Shown here: piece by piece, positions 42,077 to 54,700 of the stretch
How the letters are laid out: each line of letters opens with the position of its first letter
Numbering within the stretch: the first letter of the stretch is position 1
NCBI RefSeq assembly: GCF_964340395.1
Contig: NC_135550.1
Location: 32,922,176-32,986,175, forward strand
DNA length: 64,000 nucleotides
Source: Glandiceps talaboti
Lineage: Eukaryota > Hemichordata > Enteropneusta > Spengelidae
Reading direction: 5' to 3'
Notes under the pieces: generated by a model
What the model saw: the letters and a program-made list of their open reading frames with translations, nothing else
Told to the model about the DNA's origin: nothing
Databases searched by the model: none
Position numbers and translations under genes: made by a program

Positions 42077-42232
42077 ACTGATTACGTATGCTTCAGTATT
42101 TAGCATAATTTAGTACTGATTACGTATGCTTCAGTATTAGCATAATTTAGTAGTGTTATCATTTGAACTTGGCAATTGACAATACCCAATCACCTTGATT
42201 ATTTATGTGTTATCATTTGAACTTGGCAATTG
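42077..42232. repeat. Two adjacent short duplications
   Basis: ACTGATTACGTATGCTTCAG is repeated at a spacing of 38 bases, and TGTTATCATTTGAACTTGGC is repeated about 54 bases apart immediately after it. Confidence 0.8.
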
Positions 42233-42386
42233 CAAAGTGAATAGAGGAATCAACAAATTCAGTGACATTTATTTGCTGAGAAAGAATTGGTGTATTTTAT
42301 GTAGTACGTACATATTATTTACAAAACAATGGTGAAAATTGATTTATGTCCAAATAAGTGTGTATTAGGTTTATAATTAATATTTC

Positions 42387-43353
42387 TACAAAGGTTAGTG
42401 ATTCCTACAAAGGTAAGTGATAATTGATATTCCTCAACAAAGGTTAGTGATAATTGATATTCCTACAAAGGTAAGTGATAATTAATATTCCTACAAAGGT
42501 TAGTGATAATTAATATTCCTACAAAGGTTAGTGATAATTAATATTCCTCAACAAAGGTAAGTGATAATTAATATTCCTCAACAAAGGTAAGTGATAATTA
42601 ATATTCCTCAACAAAGGTAAGTGGTAATTGATATTCCTACAAAGGTTAGTGATAATTAATATTCCTACAAAGGTTAGTGATAATTAATATTCCTACAAAG
42701 GTAAGTGATAATTGATATTCCTCAACAAAGGTAAGTGATAATTGATATTCCTACAAAGGTTAGTGATAATTAATATTCCTACAAAGGTTAGTGATAATTA
42801 ATATTCCTCAACAAAGGTAAGTGATAATTAATATTCCTCAACAAAGGTAAGTGATAATTAATATTCCTACAAAGGTTAGTGATAATTAATATTCCTACAA
42901 AGGTTAGTGATAATTAATATTCCTCAACAAGGGTAAGTGATAATTGATATTCCTACAAAGGTTAGTGATAATTAATATTCCTACAAAGGTTAGTGATAAT
43001 TAATATTCCTACAAAGGTTAGTGATAATTAATATTCCTCTACAAAGGTAAGTGATAATTAATATTCCTCAACAAAGGTAAGTGATAATTAATATTCCTCA
43101 ACAAAGGTAAGTGATAATTAATATTCCTCAACAAAGGTAAGTGATAATTAATATTCCTCAACAAAGGTAAGTGATAATTAATATTCCTACAAAGATAAGT
43201 GATAATTGATATTCCTACACAGGTAAGTGATAATTAATATTCCTACAAAGATAAGTGATAATTGATATTCCTACACAGGTAAGTGATAATTAATATTCCT
43301 ACAAAGGTTAGTGATAATTAATATTCCTCAACAAAGGTAAGTGATAATTAATA
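42387..43353 (+). repeat. Minisatellite of about 29 bp carrying splice-donor sequences
   Basis: About 33 tandem copies alternate between two unit types: one with CCTACAAAGGTTAGTGATAA and one with CCTCAACAAAGGTAAGTGAT. About seventeen copies contain an exact AAG|GTAAGT or CAG|GTAAGT, the metazoan 5' splice-site consensus, on the plus strand. No plus-strand gene is recognised here. Confidence 0.95.
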
Positions 43354-43360
43354 TTTGTTA

Positions 43361-43362
<2 letters not shown>

Positions 43363-43403
<41 letters not shown>

Positions 43404-43445
43404 TACATACATACAAACAAACACCGACACATACAGACACACATG
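43363..43445. repeat. (CA)n and (CATA)n microsatellite
   Basis: A CA run followed by CATA units and degenerate ACAGACACACA, directly after the 29-bp array. Confidence 0.95.
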
Positions 43446-44788
43446 CTTACAAGACGTCTTTGAAAGCATCCTCCACACTTTAAACTGACTATTTCATATT
43501 CTAAATTTTATGACAAATCTGGCCACCGTTTGGTTGAATTGTACATATTGAGCTATAGTATCTGACAGTTGTACCTGGTTTCGTTGCATGCAAGAGATGT
43601 GCACAAACATTTTGCGTCATTTGACCTTGAACATAGGTTGAGGTCAAGCGTAAGGTCCCATTAGACAACTTTTTATAAATGACGTGGGAGTAGACATTAA
43701 AATGAAGACTCCATTTATTAAGCCTCCAGAGCAAGTGGGCAAAATGTGAATTTTAAATAAATATGGCCACATTCAGCCATTATTTGCATAGGTCACAAAA
43801 TAAAGTAATGTGCATATGTAGACTACTGTATTGGACATTTGTGCCAGGTTTGGTTGAAATTGGCATGTGTGACAATGTCCAACACTGAGGGCGCACAATT
43901 CTAAATTGAATGTTTTACTAGATCCTCCCACATGTGGGTATTAAACTGACCTAATTACAGAGTGTTAAAATCATTAGTAAATGGGGACAAATGGGTACAT
44001 GAAAGTTGCATCCACTGTCTCATATATTATACAATACTCTTGAATTCAGCACATTCATGTCAGATGTATACTTATACACTAAGTCTTTGAACATTTTTGG
44101 CATATTATGGGATTTGATATCATTCAATTGATTTACTGTGCATTCAGAGTAAGCATGGTAAAATGGAATATGTTGGAGATTATTGGAAACTCACCACTGT
44201 CCTTTTCCTTGAATTATGACACAACTAATTCTTCTTCATCAAGCAGCTGATATCTCACGATTTCCAATGTCTAGATAGGGTCAAGCTCTTCCTAAATGCC
44301 TATTACTAAACGCTTCCAAGAAATCTTGTATACCAGCTGAGACAAATGAAAACTTCAGCTATCACAATGAATTACATATATGTTGTCTCACTTTGAGGCA
44401 TACTATCTTTTGACAATTGTATTTTATTCACTTCTTTACTGGAGGAAATTTGAAGTCAAAAGTGGTTCAATCTAAAAATAAATAATATCTAACAACTCCA
44501 GAAAGCACTGGTGGTCACTGAACTATCATTTTTATGAAATATGGTTAATAAAAATATACAAACAAAAGCAACAAACACTTAGTCTAGTGTCTTGGTCAGA
44601 CAAAACAAAATGAATAATCTTGTCAACAATGAAAACATTTGTTTAGAAATTACCTGTTAATATGAAATGGATACCTGCCCTAGTCTTCAAAAAGTAAGAC
44701 AGAGGAACAATATTATTTGATAAAAAAGGACAATTTCAGTAAAATTTGTCAATTTCCATTTTTGTATTAAAGTTTTGATAACTTCTAG

Positions 44789-44824
44789 ATATATTATATT
44801 ATATTATATTATATTATATTATAC
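44789..44824. repeat. (ATATT)n microsatellite
   Basis: About seven pentanucleotide units. Confidence 0.9.
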
Positions 44825-45269
44825 ATTTATCCGGTCATGCTATGACATGTCCTCTGTATGGAATCGAAGGTTGATTAATGCAGTTGGGAGAAATGGCAAT
44901 GTAAATTGACAATGTGTGGCATACTGTACAGAAATGGCAATGTAAATTGACAGTGAGTGGCATGCTGTACAGAGAGGGAAAGGAGGAGTTCCTTTTTTTA
45001 TCAATTTTGTTTTGGATATTTACATAATCACTGTTAATACCAGGGGATAACTCATACTTGCACAGGCCATAACCTCGAAGTATACATTAACATCCTGCCA
45101 TGCCAATCACTCTGCCATTCAATCTTTTCACCACTGTACATGGTGAACACCAATCAGATCACTCTACTCTAAACATTCTCCCACCAACCCTTCCCTATTG
45201 CAACACACCACATTCACACATGCAATTCTACACCAATACACAATCCTCAATCTCACACACACTATAACC

Positions 45270-45540
45270 AACCAGGCACCATACTGTCTTCCATCATCAG
45301 GAGCCCCAATCTCCATGGCATACTTTTTACTCTGATGCCTGTCAATGAACAGAAACACAGAAACAATAAATGAATGAGTTATTTTCACCAACCACAGTAA
45401 ATCACCAAACAGGTACCATGCCTTCCATTGTCATGAGCCCCAATCTCGAGGGCATGCTCCATGACATGAATGTTTACTATGATGCTTGCTTACTAACAGA
45501 AATACAGATATGAATGGAAATGAATGAATGAAAGAATGAA
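45270..45540. repeat. Imperfect tandem duplication, about 130 bp
   Basis: GAGCCCCAATCTC with its flanks (a CAGG.ACCAT word before it; GGCAT, GATGC, ACAGAAA and GAATGA words after it) occurs at about 45300 and again at about 45430, ending in a (GAAT)n run at 45505-45551. Confidence 0.7.
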
Positions 45541-45789
45541 TGAATGAATGAGCTATATGTTATCAATAAACACATTAGACAAGGACCAGCCCAGTGTGAG
45601 ATTAAAACACAGACCCTGCACCATCCAATGCTTCCACCCCTGCTTACAGTACCTGCCCCCCGCTGCTGGCTGGCAACAGTCAGGTATCACGCCAAATCTA
45701 TGAATGACTTCACAATATGGAGGGTTGCTGGCAATGACTCCTGCATGTGGAGCTCACCCCTACTACTACACCCCTACAATGGCATTAAC

Positions 45790-46330
45790 TGTTATTATAT
45801 ATATAAGTGGTTTATTTACCCAATCGTATAAAATGATTACAAAATAATGGTAACAAAAATCAAAAGAGAGAAGGGTAAATGGGGAGTCAAGAAATAGCTT
45901 ACAGCTAGTCTAGCCTGATCCCCGACATTGTATATTGCGAATGAAAACAATAAGAGGGTTCAGTCATTAAGATGACTGAAAACATAACTGGGAGAAGAAA
46001 ATATATCACATATACATATACATATACATATGCATATACATATACATGTACACACAAAAAACATTTTTACTACATGAAAAAGTCTAATACAATAAACGAA
46101 AAGTCAATACATCTGTAAGTTTACAATTTAATCACCTGTACTGCTCTACTAAATATTGTTTAAGAGATTTCCTAAAAATATGTTGGGAATTTTTCGATCT
46201 GATTTGGATAGGAATATCATTCCAAATTTTTGCACCTACGAATGAAATAGCAAACTGACCAGAATTTGTTCTCGCATGGTACGGGTAAAGATTTTGACGA
46301 TGGCAGATCTGTCTTTCACTTTCATGGTGC
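45790..46330 (-). mobile_element. 5'-truncated LINE (CR1/L2/Jockey-like) 3' end
   Basis: On the minus strand, 46326-46132 reads ICHRQNLYPYHARTNSGQFA, then VGAKIWNDIPIQIRSKNSQH and on to LKQYLVEQYR plus stop. This is the typical C-terminus of the reverse transcriptase ORF of CR1/L2/Jockey-type elements (the G.K.WN.IP..IR signature). The 3'UTR follows and ends near TGGGTAAATAAACCACTTAT with a TA-rich tail. A (CATATA)n stretch at about 46003-46050 has expanded inside the UTR. The upstream part of the element is missing, as usual for truncated insertions. Confidence 0.8.
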
Positions 46331-46484
46331 TAGGCTATTTTAATAAATATTTACTTGCATTTTTTTTTCAGTCAGACTTGTGGTACAGAGGAAGATACAA
46401 CTCCTCAAGTTGAAGTGTCATCTTTTCTAAAATTTCCTTTGTATGCAACAATTTGAATATCAAAAAAAAAACTCTTCATAGAAG

Positions 46485-47729
46485 ACAGGGGCCCTCAAAT
46501 GGGCCCTCATAGAAGGCATTGCCCCCCCCCCTCAAATAGACAAAGTCTTTATAGAAGACAGGGACCTTCAAATAGACAAGTCTTCATAGAAAGCAGGGCC
46601 CCTCAAATAGACAAGTCTTTATAGAAGGCATGCGCTCCCCTCCTCAAATAGACAAGTCTTTATAGAAGACAGGGACCCTCAAATAGACAAGTCTTTATAG
46701 AAGGCATGCGCCCCCCCCCCAAATAGACAAGTCTTCATAGAAGACAGGGTCTCTCAAATAGACAAGTCTTCATAGAAGGCATGGCCCCCTCAAATAAACA
46801 AGTCTTCATAGAAGGCATGCGCCCCCCCTCAAATAGACAAGTCTTCATAGAAGACAGGGCCCCTCAAATAGACAAGTCTTTATAGAAGGCATGCGACCCC
46901 CCCTCAAATAGACAAGTCTTTATAGAAGACAGGGTCTCTCAAATAGACAAGTCTTCATAGAAGGCATGGCCCCTCAAATAAACAAGTCTTCATAGAAGGC
47001 ATGCGCCCCCCCCCCTCAAATAGACAAGTCTTTATAGAAGACAGGGCCCCTCAAATAGACAAGTCTTTATAGAAGACAGGGTCTCTCAAATAGACAAGTC
47101 TTCATAGAAGGCATGGCCCCTCAAATAAACAAGTCTTCATAGAAGGCATGTGCCCCCCCCCCCTCAAATAGACAAGTCTTTATAGAAGACAGGGCCCCTC
47201 AAATAGACAAGTCTTCATAGAAGACAGGGCCCCTCAAATAGACAAGTCTTTATAGAAGGCATGGCCCCTCAAATAAACAAGTCTTCATAGAAGGCATGCG
47301 CCCCCCCCTCAAATAGACAAGTTTTTATAGAAGACAGGGCCCCTCAAATAAACAAGTCTTCATAGAAGACAGGGCCCCTCAAATAGACAAGTCTTTATAG
47401 AAGACAGGGCCCCCTCAAATAAACAAGTCTTCATAGAAGGCATGTGTCCCCCCCCTCAAATAGACAAGTCTTATAGAAGACAGGGCCCCTCAAATAAACA
47501 AGTCTTCATAGAAGGCATGCGCCCCCCCCCTCAAATAGACAAGTCTTTATAGAAGACAGGGCCCCTCAAATAGACAAGTCTTCATAGAAGACAGGGCACC
47601 TCAAATAGACAAGTCTTCATAGAAGACAGCCCCCCCCCTCAAATAGACAATTTTTCATAGAAGACAGGGTCCCTCAAATAGACAAGTCTTCATAGAAGAC
47701 AGGGCACCCCCTCAAATAGACACTTTAAT
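46485..47729. repeat. Minisatellite, unit about 36 bp with variable C runs
   Basis: More than 30 copies of CCTCAAATAGACAAGTCTTC followed by ATAGAAGACAGGGCC. Variants carry AGGCATGCG before runs of 7-10 C, and AAATAAAC in place of AAATAGAC. One related single copy lies at about 62185-62222. Confidence 0.95.
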
Positions 47730-47739
47730 GTAGTATCTA

Positions 47740-48500
47740 CTTCTTAATATTTTTGAGTTAATTGGTAAATCATGATTGTTCACTACAAATATGGCTGCCA
47801 TGGAGTAAAAAGTTATATGAACACCAAAAACAATACATGTATATGCTTATCTGATTCTGTATTATCTATAGACATGATCTAAAAGATATTAGCCACACAT
47901 AATTGCTACAAAATGTCTGCAATATGTAAGTAATAACTTAATTTTGATGGTCTATGAATGGAGTCTATGATTGAAGTTGTTTAGTTGTGCAGTATTAAAT
48001 ACAGTGATTGTTTACGACAAATATGGCTGACATTCAGTAAAAATTGAGTGAGCACCAACAATAATGGTTGTGTATACTTCTTTTCTTCAATATTGTAAAC
48101 ATGATTTAAAAGAAATTGGCAATATGTAAAACTACAATGTGCCTGTGCTAGGCAACCGGGAATTGGCTTGATTTTGATAATTGACCCTGAAGGTCAAGGT
48201 CAAAGGTTAAGGACTCAAAAGATAGCTCGCATCTGATATGGGGGTAGACACTCAAATGGAGTGTCTGTGTATTACAGTTTCTGAGTTATGCAGTAAATAT
48301 TGATTTTTAACTACAAATATGGCCGCCATTTGGTCAAATTTGCATATATCAAAAAAGCAAACTGACGTGCATATGTCCCACATGACATGTCACCTTGTGT
48401 CATGTTTGAAAGAAATCAGATATTGCATGTGTGAGAAATGACATATTACTATTACGGACACACACACACAAACACACACACGCACACACACAAACGAAGG
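47740..48500. repeat. Dispersed repeat family, about three degenerate units plus (CA)n
   Basis: GACAAATATGGCTGACATT-like words recur at about 47775, 48015 and 48310 with similar following text. GACCCTGAAGGTCAAGGTCA at about 48185 and a CA tail at 48457-48500 complete it. Related sequence occurs at 43490-43900 and 62220-62370. No coding frame was found. Confidence 0.65.
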
Positions 48501-48520
48501 AGCCCATTGTAATAGCACCC

Positions 48521-48535
48521 GGGGGGGGGGGGGGG
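48521..48535 (+). repeat. Poly-G run
   Basis: Fifteen G in a row following CACCC. Confidence 0.9.
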
Positions 48536-49002
48536 TTTAAATTTAACACTAACAACATAATAATCACATTTATGCATAATTAACAAAACATTCTTTCATT
48601 CATTCATTCATTAATTCATTCATTGAATTTTGAGCCATTGTAGGCTCAATCTATCAAATCTTGAATTACCCCAGTAGTCTTGACATGCCCACTGTCCTCT
48701 CTGCCTGATAGTTAGTTCTCCTGCTGAAAAAAATAGTGAAAACCCTGGCAATGCATATTTACTATTCATTTATAAAACAGGCCAATCAAATTCAGCCCCA
48801 TCTGCTGGGTACTTTTTGAGTTTTTATGTTTTTGACCAAAAATCACATCTATTTAGGTGTAATTTGCACATCACTGATCTTGCCATTTTGCCATGAACAA
48901 CCAGCCAAGACACCAACAGTAGTATCAATGCCGCCAACTTCAACTGTACATTCATCAGTTTTTAACTTTTGGCTATTTACACTCACACACACAATAGTGT
49001 GC

Positions 49003-49090
49003 ACTGCATGCACGCACACACATGCACATACACACACATACACACGCATGCACACACAAACACACACACCTATGCACACACACACACAGC
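49003..49090. repeat. Degenerate (CA)n tract
   Basis: CACACA interspersed with GCATGC and TACACA words. Confidence 0.85.
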
Positions 49091-49721
49091 TGGACACCTC
49101 ATCATGCTTATAGCACTTAGCTACAGAACCTCAGTTTAGTTGTGCTAAGAAACCATTATCAGTCTACTGTTTATTTGTGTTTTCTTTTGCCTCTAGATCT
49201 AAGTTGTTGTAAATTGTCACAGGCTGGTAGTTACATTATCCAGTCTTTGGTGAAAGCAGAAATCAGATTTAGTATATAAGTAGTAATTGGTAATGATATG
49301 ATATGATCTGGGAGCCATCTTTCACCAGCCATACATTAGGGTCACCTAACCACTTGGTAAACTAGTACAATGTTTTCATAAGGAATCAGAAGTACATCGC
49401 CTATGGTGGTCAAGTCATGTACAAATATTAAAATGAAGGCTGTTTAATAGCAGTCAGCAAGGTTCAAAAATTGACAGTCTGTAGTGATCACAGCACAACT
49501 GGCTCCCTCTCCTTACAATATTCTTCACAGTCTGTACATGGGAAAAGAGACTTCCATCATATGATCGGCAAGGTCATTTATCACTCTCTAACTCTAACAC
49601 CATACAATCTATCCATCAATTCACTTGTTTTCATTTGATATGGCTGACTACTTGTACACATGGTTTCTTTCATTCAGCTACTCAAACAACTTAGGCGTTA
49701 TTAATTTTAATTAATCCTCTC

Positions 49722-50236
49722 TCCCTCCCTAGAGGGTATTTGTTTGTACACAACTAAGTACAAGTTGGTCCTCTTTCTCCCTAGAGGGTATTTGTTTGTA
49801 CACAACTAAGTACAAGTTGGTCCTCTTTCTCCCTAGGGGGTATTTGTTTGTACACAACTAAGTAAAAGTTGGTCCTTGTTCTCCCTAGAGGGTATTTGTT
49901 TGTACACAACTAAGTACAAGTTGGTCCTCTTTCTCCCTAGGGGTATTTGTTTGTACATAACTAAGTACAAGGTGGTCCTCGTTCTCCCTAGAGGGTATTT
50001 GTTTGTACATAACTAAGTACAAGTTGGTCCTCGTTCTCCCTAGGAGGTATTTGTTTGTACACAACTAAGTACAAGTTGGTCCTCTTTCTGACTAGGGGGT
50101 ATTTGTTTGTACACAACTAAGTACAAGGTGGTCCTCGTTCTCCCGAGGGAGTATTTGTTTGTACATAACTAAGTATAAGGTGGTCCTCGTTCTCCCTAGA
50201 GGGTATTTGTTTGTACACAACTAAGTACAAGTTGGG
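49722..50236. repeat. 52-bp minisatellite, about 10 copies
   Basis: The unit starts GGTCCTCTTTCTCCCTAGAG and continues GGTATTTGTTTGTACACAAC and TAAGTACAAGTT. Copies are over 90 percent alike by eye. Confidence 0.95.
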
Positions 50237-50435
50237 AGAAAGAGGATATATTTTATAGTTGATGGGCACTATAAAATAGATTTTTGTCATGGACTACCAA
50301 GTATAGTTATTTCTTTTGAATAGTTACCTAGAAAACTTATATACATATATATTACATTCCTTTGAAAAATATCTTAGTTATATTTCGGTACTTGTTGAAA
50401 GGCAAATAATAGAGTAGAAATACACAAAAGTCGTT

Positions 50436-51000
50436 ATCATTGCCCATATTTGGAAAAATGTCTCAAATGTCACCATTGCCCATATTTGGAAAACTCTTAA
50501 ATGTCACCATTGCCCATATTTGGACAATAGTCTCAAATGTCACCACTGCCCATATTTGGAAAACTGCCCCAAATGTCACCATTGCCCATATTTGGAAAAC
50601 TGCCTCAAATGTCACCATTGCCCATATTTGGACAATTGTCTCAAATGTCACCATTGCCCATATTTGGACAATAGTCTCAAATGTCACCATTGCCCATATT
50701 TGGACAATTGCCTCAATTGTCACCATTGCCCATATTTGAACTGTCTCAACTGTCACCATTGTCCATATTTGCAATAGTCTAAACTGTCACCATTGTCCAT
50801 ATTTGGACTGTCTCAACTGTCACCATTGTCCATATTTGGACAACTGTCTCAACTTTCACCATTGCCCATATTTGGACTGTCTCAACTGTCACCATTGTCC
50901 ATATTTGGACAACTGTCTCAACTTTCACCATTACCCATATTTGGATAATTGTCTCAAAAGTTGCCATTGCCCACATTTAGACAATTAACTCATTATTCAC
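50436..51000. repeat. 33/36-bp minisatellite next to the RTK stop codon
   Basis: About 15 copies of CACCATTGCCCATATTTGGA followed by CAATTGTCTCAAATGT; some copies lack three bases (33 bp). Degenerate copies continue to about 51215, across the RTK stop codon. Confidence 0.95.
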
Positions 51001-51199
51001 CATGTTTGGACAATATTCTCATCTATATCAACATTGCTCATATTCAGGAAATGTTCTCACTTGTAACCATGCATTGCCCAGATTTTGACAATTGACTCAA
51101 ATGTAACCATACATTACCAATGTTTGGACAACTGTCTACCTTGTCAACATTGCCCATATTTATACTATTTTCTCATAATATTGTCACATATTATTACTC

Positions 51200-51725
51200 T
51201 CAGACCACTGTCTCAACTAGTCTGTGAAAGTCCTTCTTAAAACAATATTCTTTCATTTGATCACTTGATTCGATATATATGTGTTCCTGCTCATTGTATT
51301 CAATCTCTTTGGCTTGGACATTCTCTTCATTCTTGATTTCCATCAGAGGATGAAACTCTTCTGGACTGTGATTATCGTATTGGGTTAATTCAGCACTGAT
51401 TTGCTGTGGACTGTTGGTGTTGGTAGTACTTTCATAGCTACTACTGCTACTACTACCTACTGTAAATGTCAAGGCATTGCGGTTGATGCGGTTGAAAGAC
51501 AGTGCATCCATTTCATTGCTATCAGTCTCGGACAATTGTCTCTCTTCCAATGACTCGGAAGAAATCTCAGAAGATATAAACTTGTAATAGTCTTTGTCTT
51601 CATCCAAGTTAAAATCTAGATAAGGAGTGTCTTGCTCAAGAAGTATCTCTAAGTGTTTTCGTAAGTCTGTAAATGTTGGCCTCTCTCTAGGGTTTTCTCT
51701 CCAACACTGAAGCATTAAATTGTAT
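51200..51725 (-). CDS. RTK last exon: end of kinase and cytoplasmic tail
   Basis: Acceptor TAATCCATTGCAG, stop TGA at 51202-51200. It starts [18 protein letters not shown], the end of the kinase fold, and continues into a tail of about 140 aa that is acidic and Ser-rich (a run of six Ser). Tyr-containing sites include QYDNH, a possible GRB2-type pYxN site, plus DTPYLDF, DYYKF and HIYIES. The last residues, VETVV, match a reading of the adjacent 36-bp minisatellite. Confidence 0.9.
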
Positions 51726-54700
51726 CTGCAATGGATTAGACAAAGAAATGTTCAGGAAACTTGTTTATTTTGAAGAAGTAACAGTTAATTTAGTTGTAAT
51801 ATTTCCCTTTAAACTGTCGAAGCACACAGACAAAATAATTAGGAACATAAATGGGACAAAGTAATCACACATGTCTATAATGGTTCTCACTATTTGAACA
51901 ATAGAATAAAATTAGACTTGAAAGTTGCGTCCGGTTGAATTTAGGAGTGGCTGCCAGACTTCTATCCATATAAAATGTAGTAAACATTACATGAAAATAT
52001 AGGATTAAGTTGACAGTTTGAAGTAGTGGGAAGGTATGTAAGAAGGCACTCACAGAGAAATCATTGGTGATATTGTACTTTTAGTGGCAGTAATGTTTGC
52101 AAAACAAGATCATTAGTGTAAAAATGAGAACAGCAAAGATGTCAAACATTGAGAAATCTGTGATAGAACAGGGCACCTGTCATCGTATAATATTACTAAC
52201 AAAGTATAAAAAACCCAATTCATTGTGACCAGCCAAAGATAGCTCTTGTTATAGCAACAACACCCACATTGAGGAGGTAGTAAGATTCCTACACACTAAT
52301 GGCAGCTGTACTATCCTTTCAGATAAAATAACTATAAAACATCATGTCACTAATATCTCTATACTCAAACAAAAGTGCACATTAAACTGCCATCCAAAGT
52401 GGTTGATGATAGTGACATTACACAGAGCCCTCTAGTGGCCATTTCCGTTCTGTGATTGATAGCAGGTCTATGTACTCTAGTCTGCCATTCATTCATAGAT
52501 GGACTGGCATGGACTGTGTCTCCCCCTCTCTTATTGACATTAGATTAGTTTCAAGTGAGTGTTCACTTATTTCTGTGAAGACTGCTGCCCTCAATGGCAG
52601 CTGTACCATATTAACAAGCAACATTACTCTCATTAGATATAAATTATTTCAGGAATAACAGATATGGACATGATGACTCTGATAAACAAACACTGCTAAA
52701 AACTTTTGACATATTTGTAGTTGGACCAAATCTAGCAATAATATGTACATATGTTCCATCATGTGTATCTTCTATGGACTGAGCATGAAAACAACTTGTC
52801 AAACTTCAAAATCTTACAGTTTCTATATATGGTTTAATATCAAAAATGACCTCAATGGTCAAGGTATGTTGAATAGCACTGACCTTTGATTATATGAATC
52901 TAGTCAATTGAGATACTGTACAATTTAGCTTTTTATGAAAAAATGATTATTATATAATATACAAATATACAGATTGTATAATGGGACAAATAAATTCGTG
53001 CTAGGTTTGAATGAAAGTATGACATGACATTGTGCTAGGTTTGAATGAAAGTATGACATGACATTGTGCTAGGTTTGAATGAAAGTATGACATGACATTG
53101 TGCTAAGTTTGAATGAAAGTATGACATGACATTGTGCTAGGTTTGAATGAAGGTATCAAATGACATTGTGCTAGGTTTGAATGAAAGTATGACATGGCAT
53201 TGTGCTAGGTTTGAATGAAAGTATGACATGACATTGTTCTAGGTTTGAATGAAAGTATGACATGGTATTGTCCTAGGTTTGAATGAAGGTATGACATGGC
53301 ATTGTGCTAGGTTTGAATGAAGGTATGACATGGCATTGTGCTAGGTTTGAATGAAGGTATCAAATGACATTGTGCTAGGTTTGAATGAAAGTATGACATG
53401 ACATTGTGCTAGGTTTGAATGAAAGTATGACATGGCATTGTGCTAGGTTTGAATGAAAGTATGACATGGCATTGTGCTAGGTTTGAATGAAGGTATCAAA
53501 TGACATTGTGCTAGGTTTGAATGAAAGTATGACATGGCATTGTGCTAGGTTTGAATGAAAGTATGACATGGCATTGTGCTAGGTTTGAATGAAAGTATGG
53601 CATGGCATTGTGCTAGGTTTGAATGAAGGTATGACATGGCATTGTGCTAGGTTTGAATGAAGGTATGACATGGCATTGTGCAAGGTTTGAATGAAAGTAT
53701 GACATGGCATTGTGCTAGGTTTGAATGAAAGTATGACATGGCATTGTGCTAGGTTTGAATGAAAGTATATGGCATTGTGCTAGGTTTAAATGAAGGTATG
53801 ACATGGCATTGTGCTAGGTTTAAATGAAGGTATCAAATGACATTGTGATAGGATTGAATGAAAGTAGAGATACAAGAGTATACTAATGCATGGGTAGACT
53901 AAACATAGCCCATTCCTATACCTAGTCATCAGTGACTAAAAAAGTCTGACTTTGGCTAGGGTCAAGCGTGAATATACTCATTGGAGAAAATGAATCTATG
54001 AAAATATTGTGCTTGATACTTGAAACACACTATAATCTAACATAATTGTTATGACATGCAGAATTTGACCTCAGTCACAAAGACCCCGGCCAATATCTTC
54101 AATCAGGTAAACGCAATCTAGAGTTGGAGACTGAACTACTGGTAAATATCACACTACCCTTGTATTGTATTAAAAAGACTCATGTCATGTTCTGGTGTTT
54201 GATCTCAATTTGTGGCACAAGTTTTACAACTTGAGTACCTAACAACTCTTGAGTCGATAGCTGTAACTTTTTGACTACTTGCACTGGCACTGTGTATACT
54301 GAATTGATGTCCATGTGTAAACAGTCACGGGGACATTTCATTCATTCAACCACTCAATTCTATACTTGTAAAACACTGATACGATTTGATCACTGGGTAA
54401 TCATACGTGTTTCAGCAGTAAAATAGCGTTTGAGAACATACAAGTTATGTAAAATAATATTAATGTAGCTACTGGAAACATATAGATTATCTAATGTGAT
54501 GTCGTTTATAGATAGCTATAAGAAAGGTGAAAGTATGTTTGAATAAACGGGATATGTAAAAATAACCATAAAAAAGATTGATAAAAATTTGGACATACAG
54601 ATTATCTGAACAGTTGTCTGGTTTTTCAATCCTGTAACCTCGTTTCAATAATTGGATAACACAGTGGTTTGACATCCCAGGATACGGACATCCACCAATT

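Larger units (their letters stand above)
37115..42380. other. Non-coding stretch
   Basis: No gene recognised. It contains a SINE with an (ATT)n tail (37664-38092), a short two-copy duplication at about 38349-38416 (TTTTGCCAATAGATAA words), a polypurine tract (40141-40345) and two small duplications at 42077-42232. Confidence 0.55.
43354..51199. other. Repeat-rich non-coding stretch downstream of the RTK gene
   Basis: No gene recognised apart from a LINE remnant. It holds microsatellites, copies of a dispersed repeat (about 43490-43900 and 47740-48460), and minisatellites with units of about 36 bp (46485-47729), 52 bp (49722-50236) and 33-36 bp (50436-51000). It also holds small duplications at 44890-44973 (GAAATGGCAATGTAAATTGA twice) and 45270-45540. 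The RTK 3'UTR must start just below 51200, inside repeat-derived sequence. Confidence 0.55.
51726..54598. other. RTK last intron with a 34-bp minisatellite
   Basis: 2.9-kb intron. Apart from the array at 52997-53866 it shows a CTCF-like motif (52424-52440) and two similar GGCAGCTGTAC words. No hidden exon was recognised. Confidence 0.7.

Noticed and set aside
45544-45831. 95-codon open frame
   Set aside because: It spans a (GAAT)n run, a small duplication and the LINE 3'UTR, and shows no protein signature.
51530-51545. GGACAATTGTCTC shared by the RTK coding exon and the 36-bp array
   Set aside because: Only 13 bases with unrelated flanks; it encodes part of RQLSETDS and may be chance, unlike the match at the stop codon.
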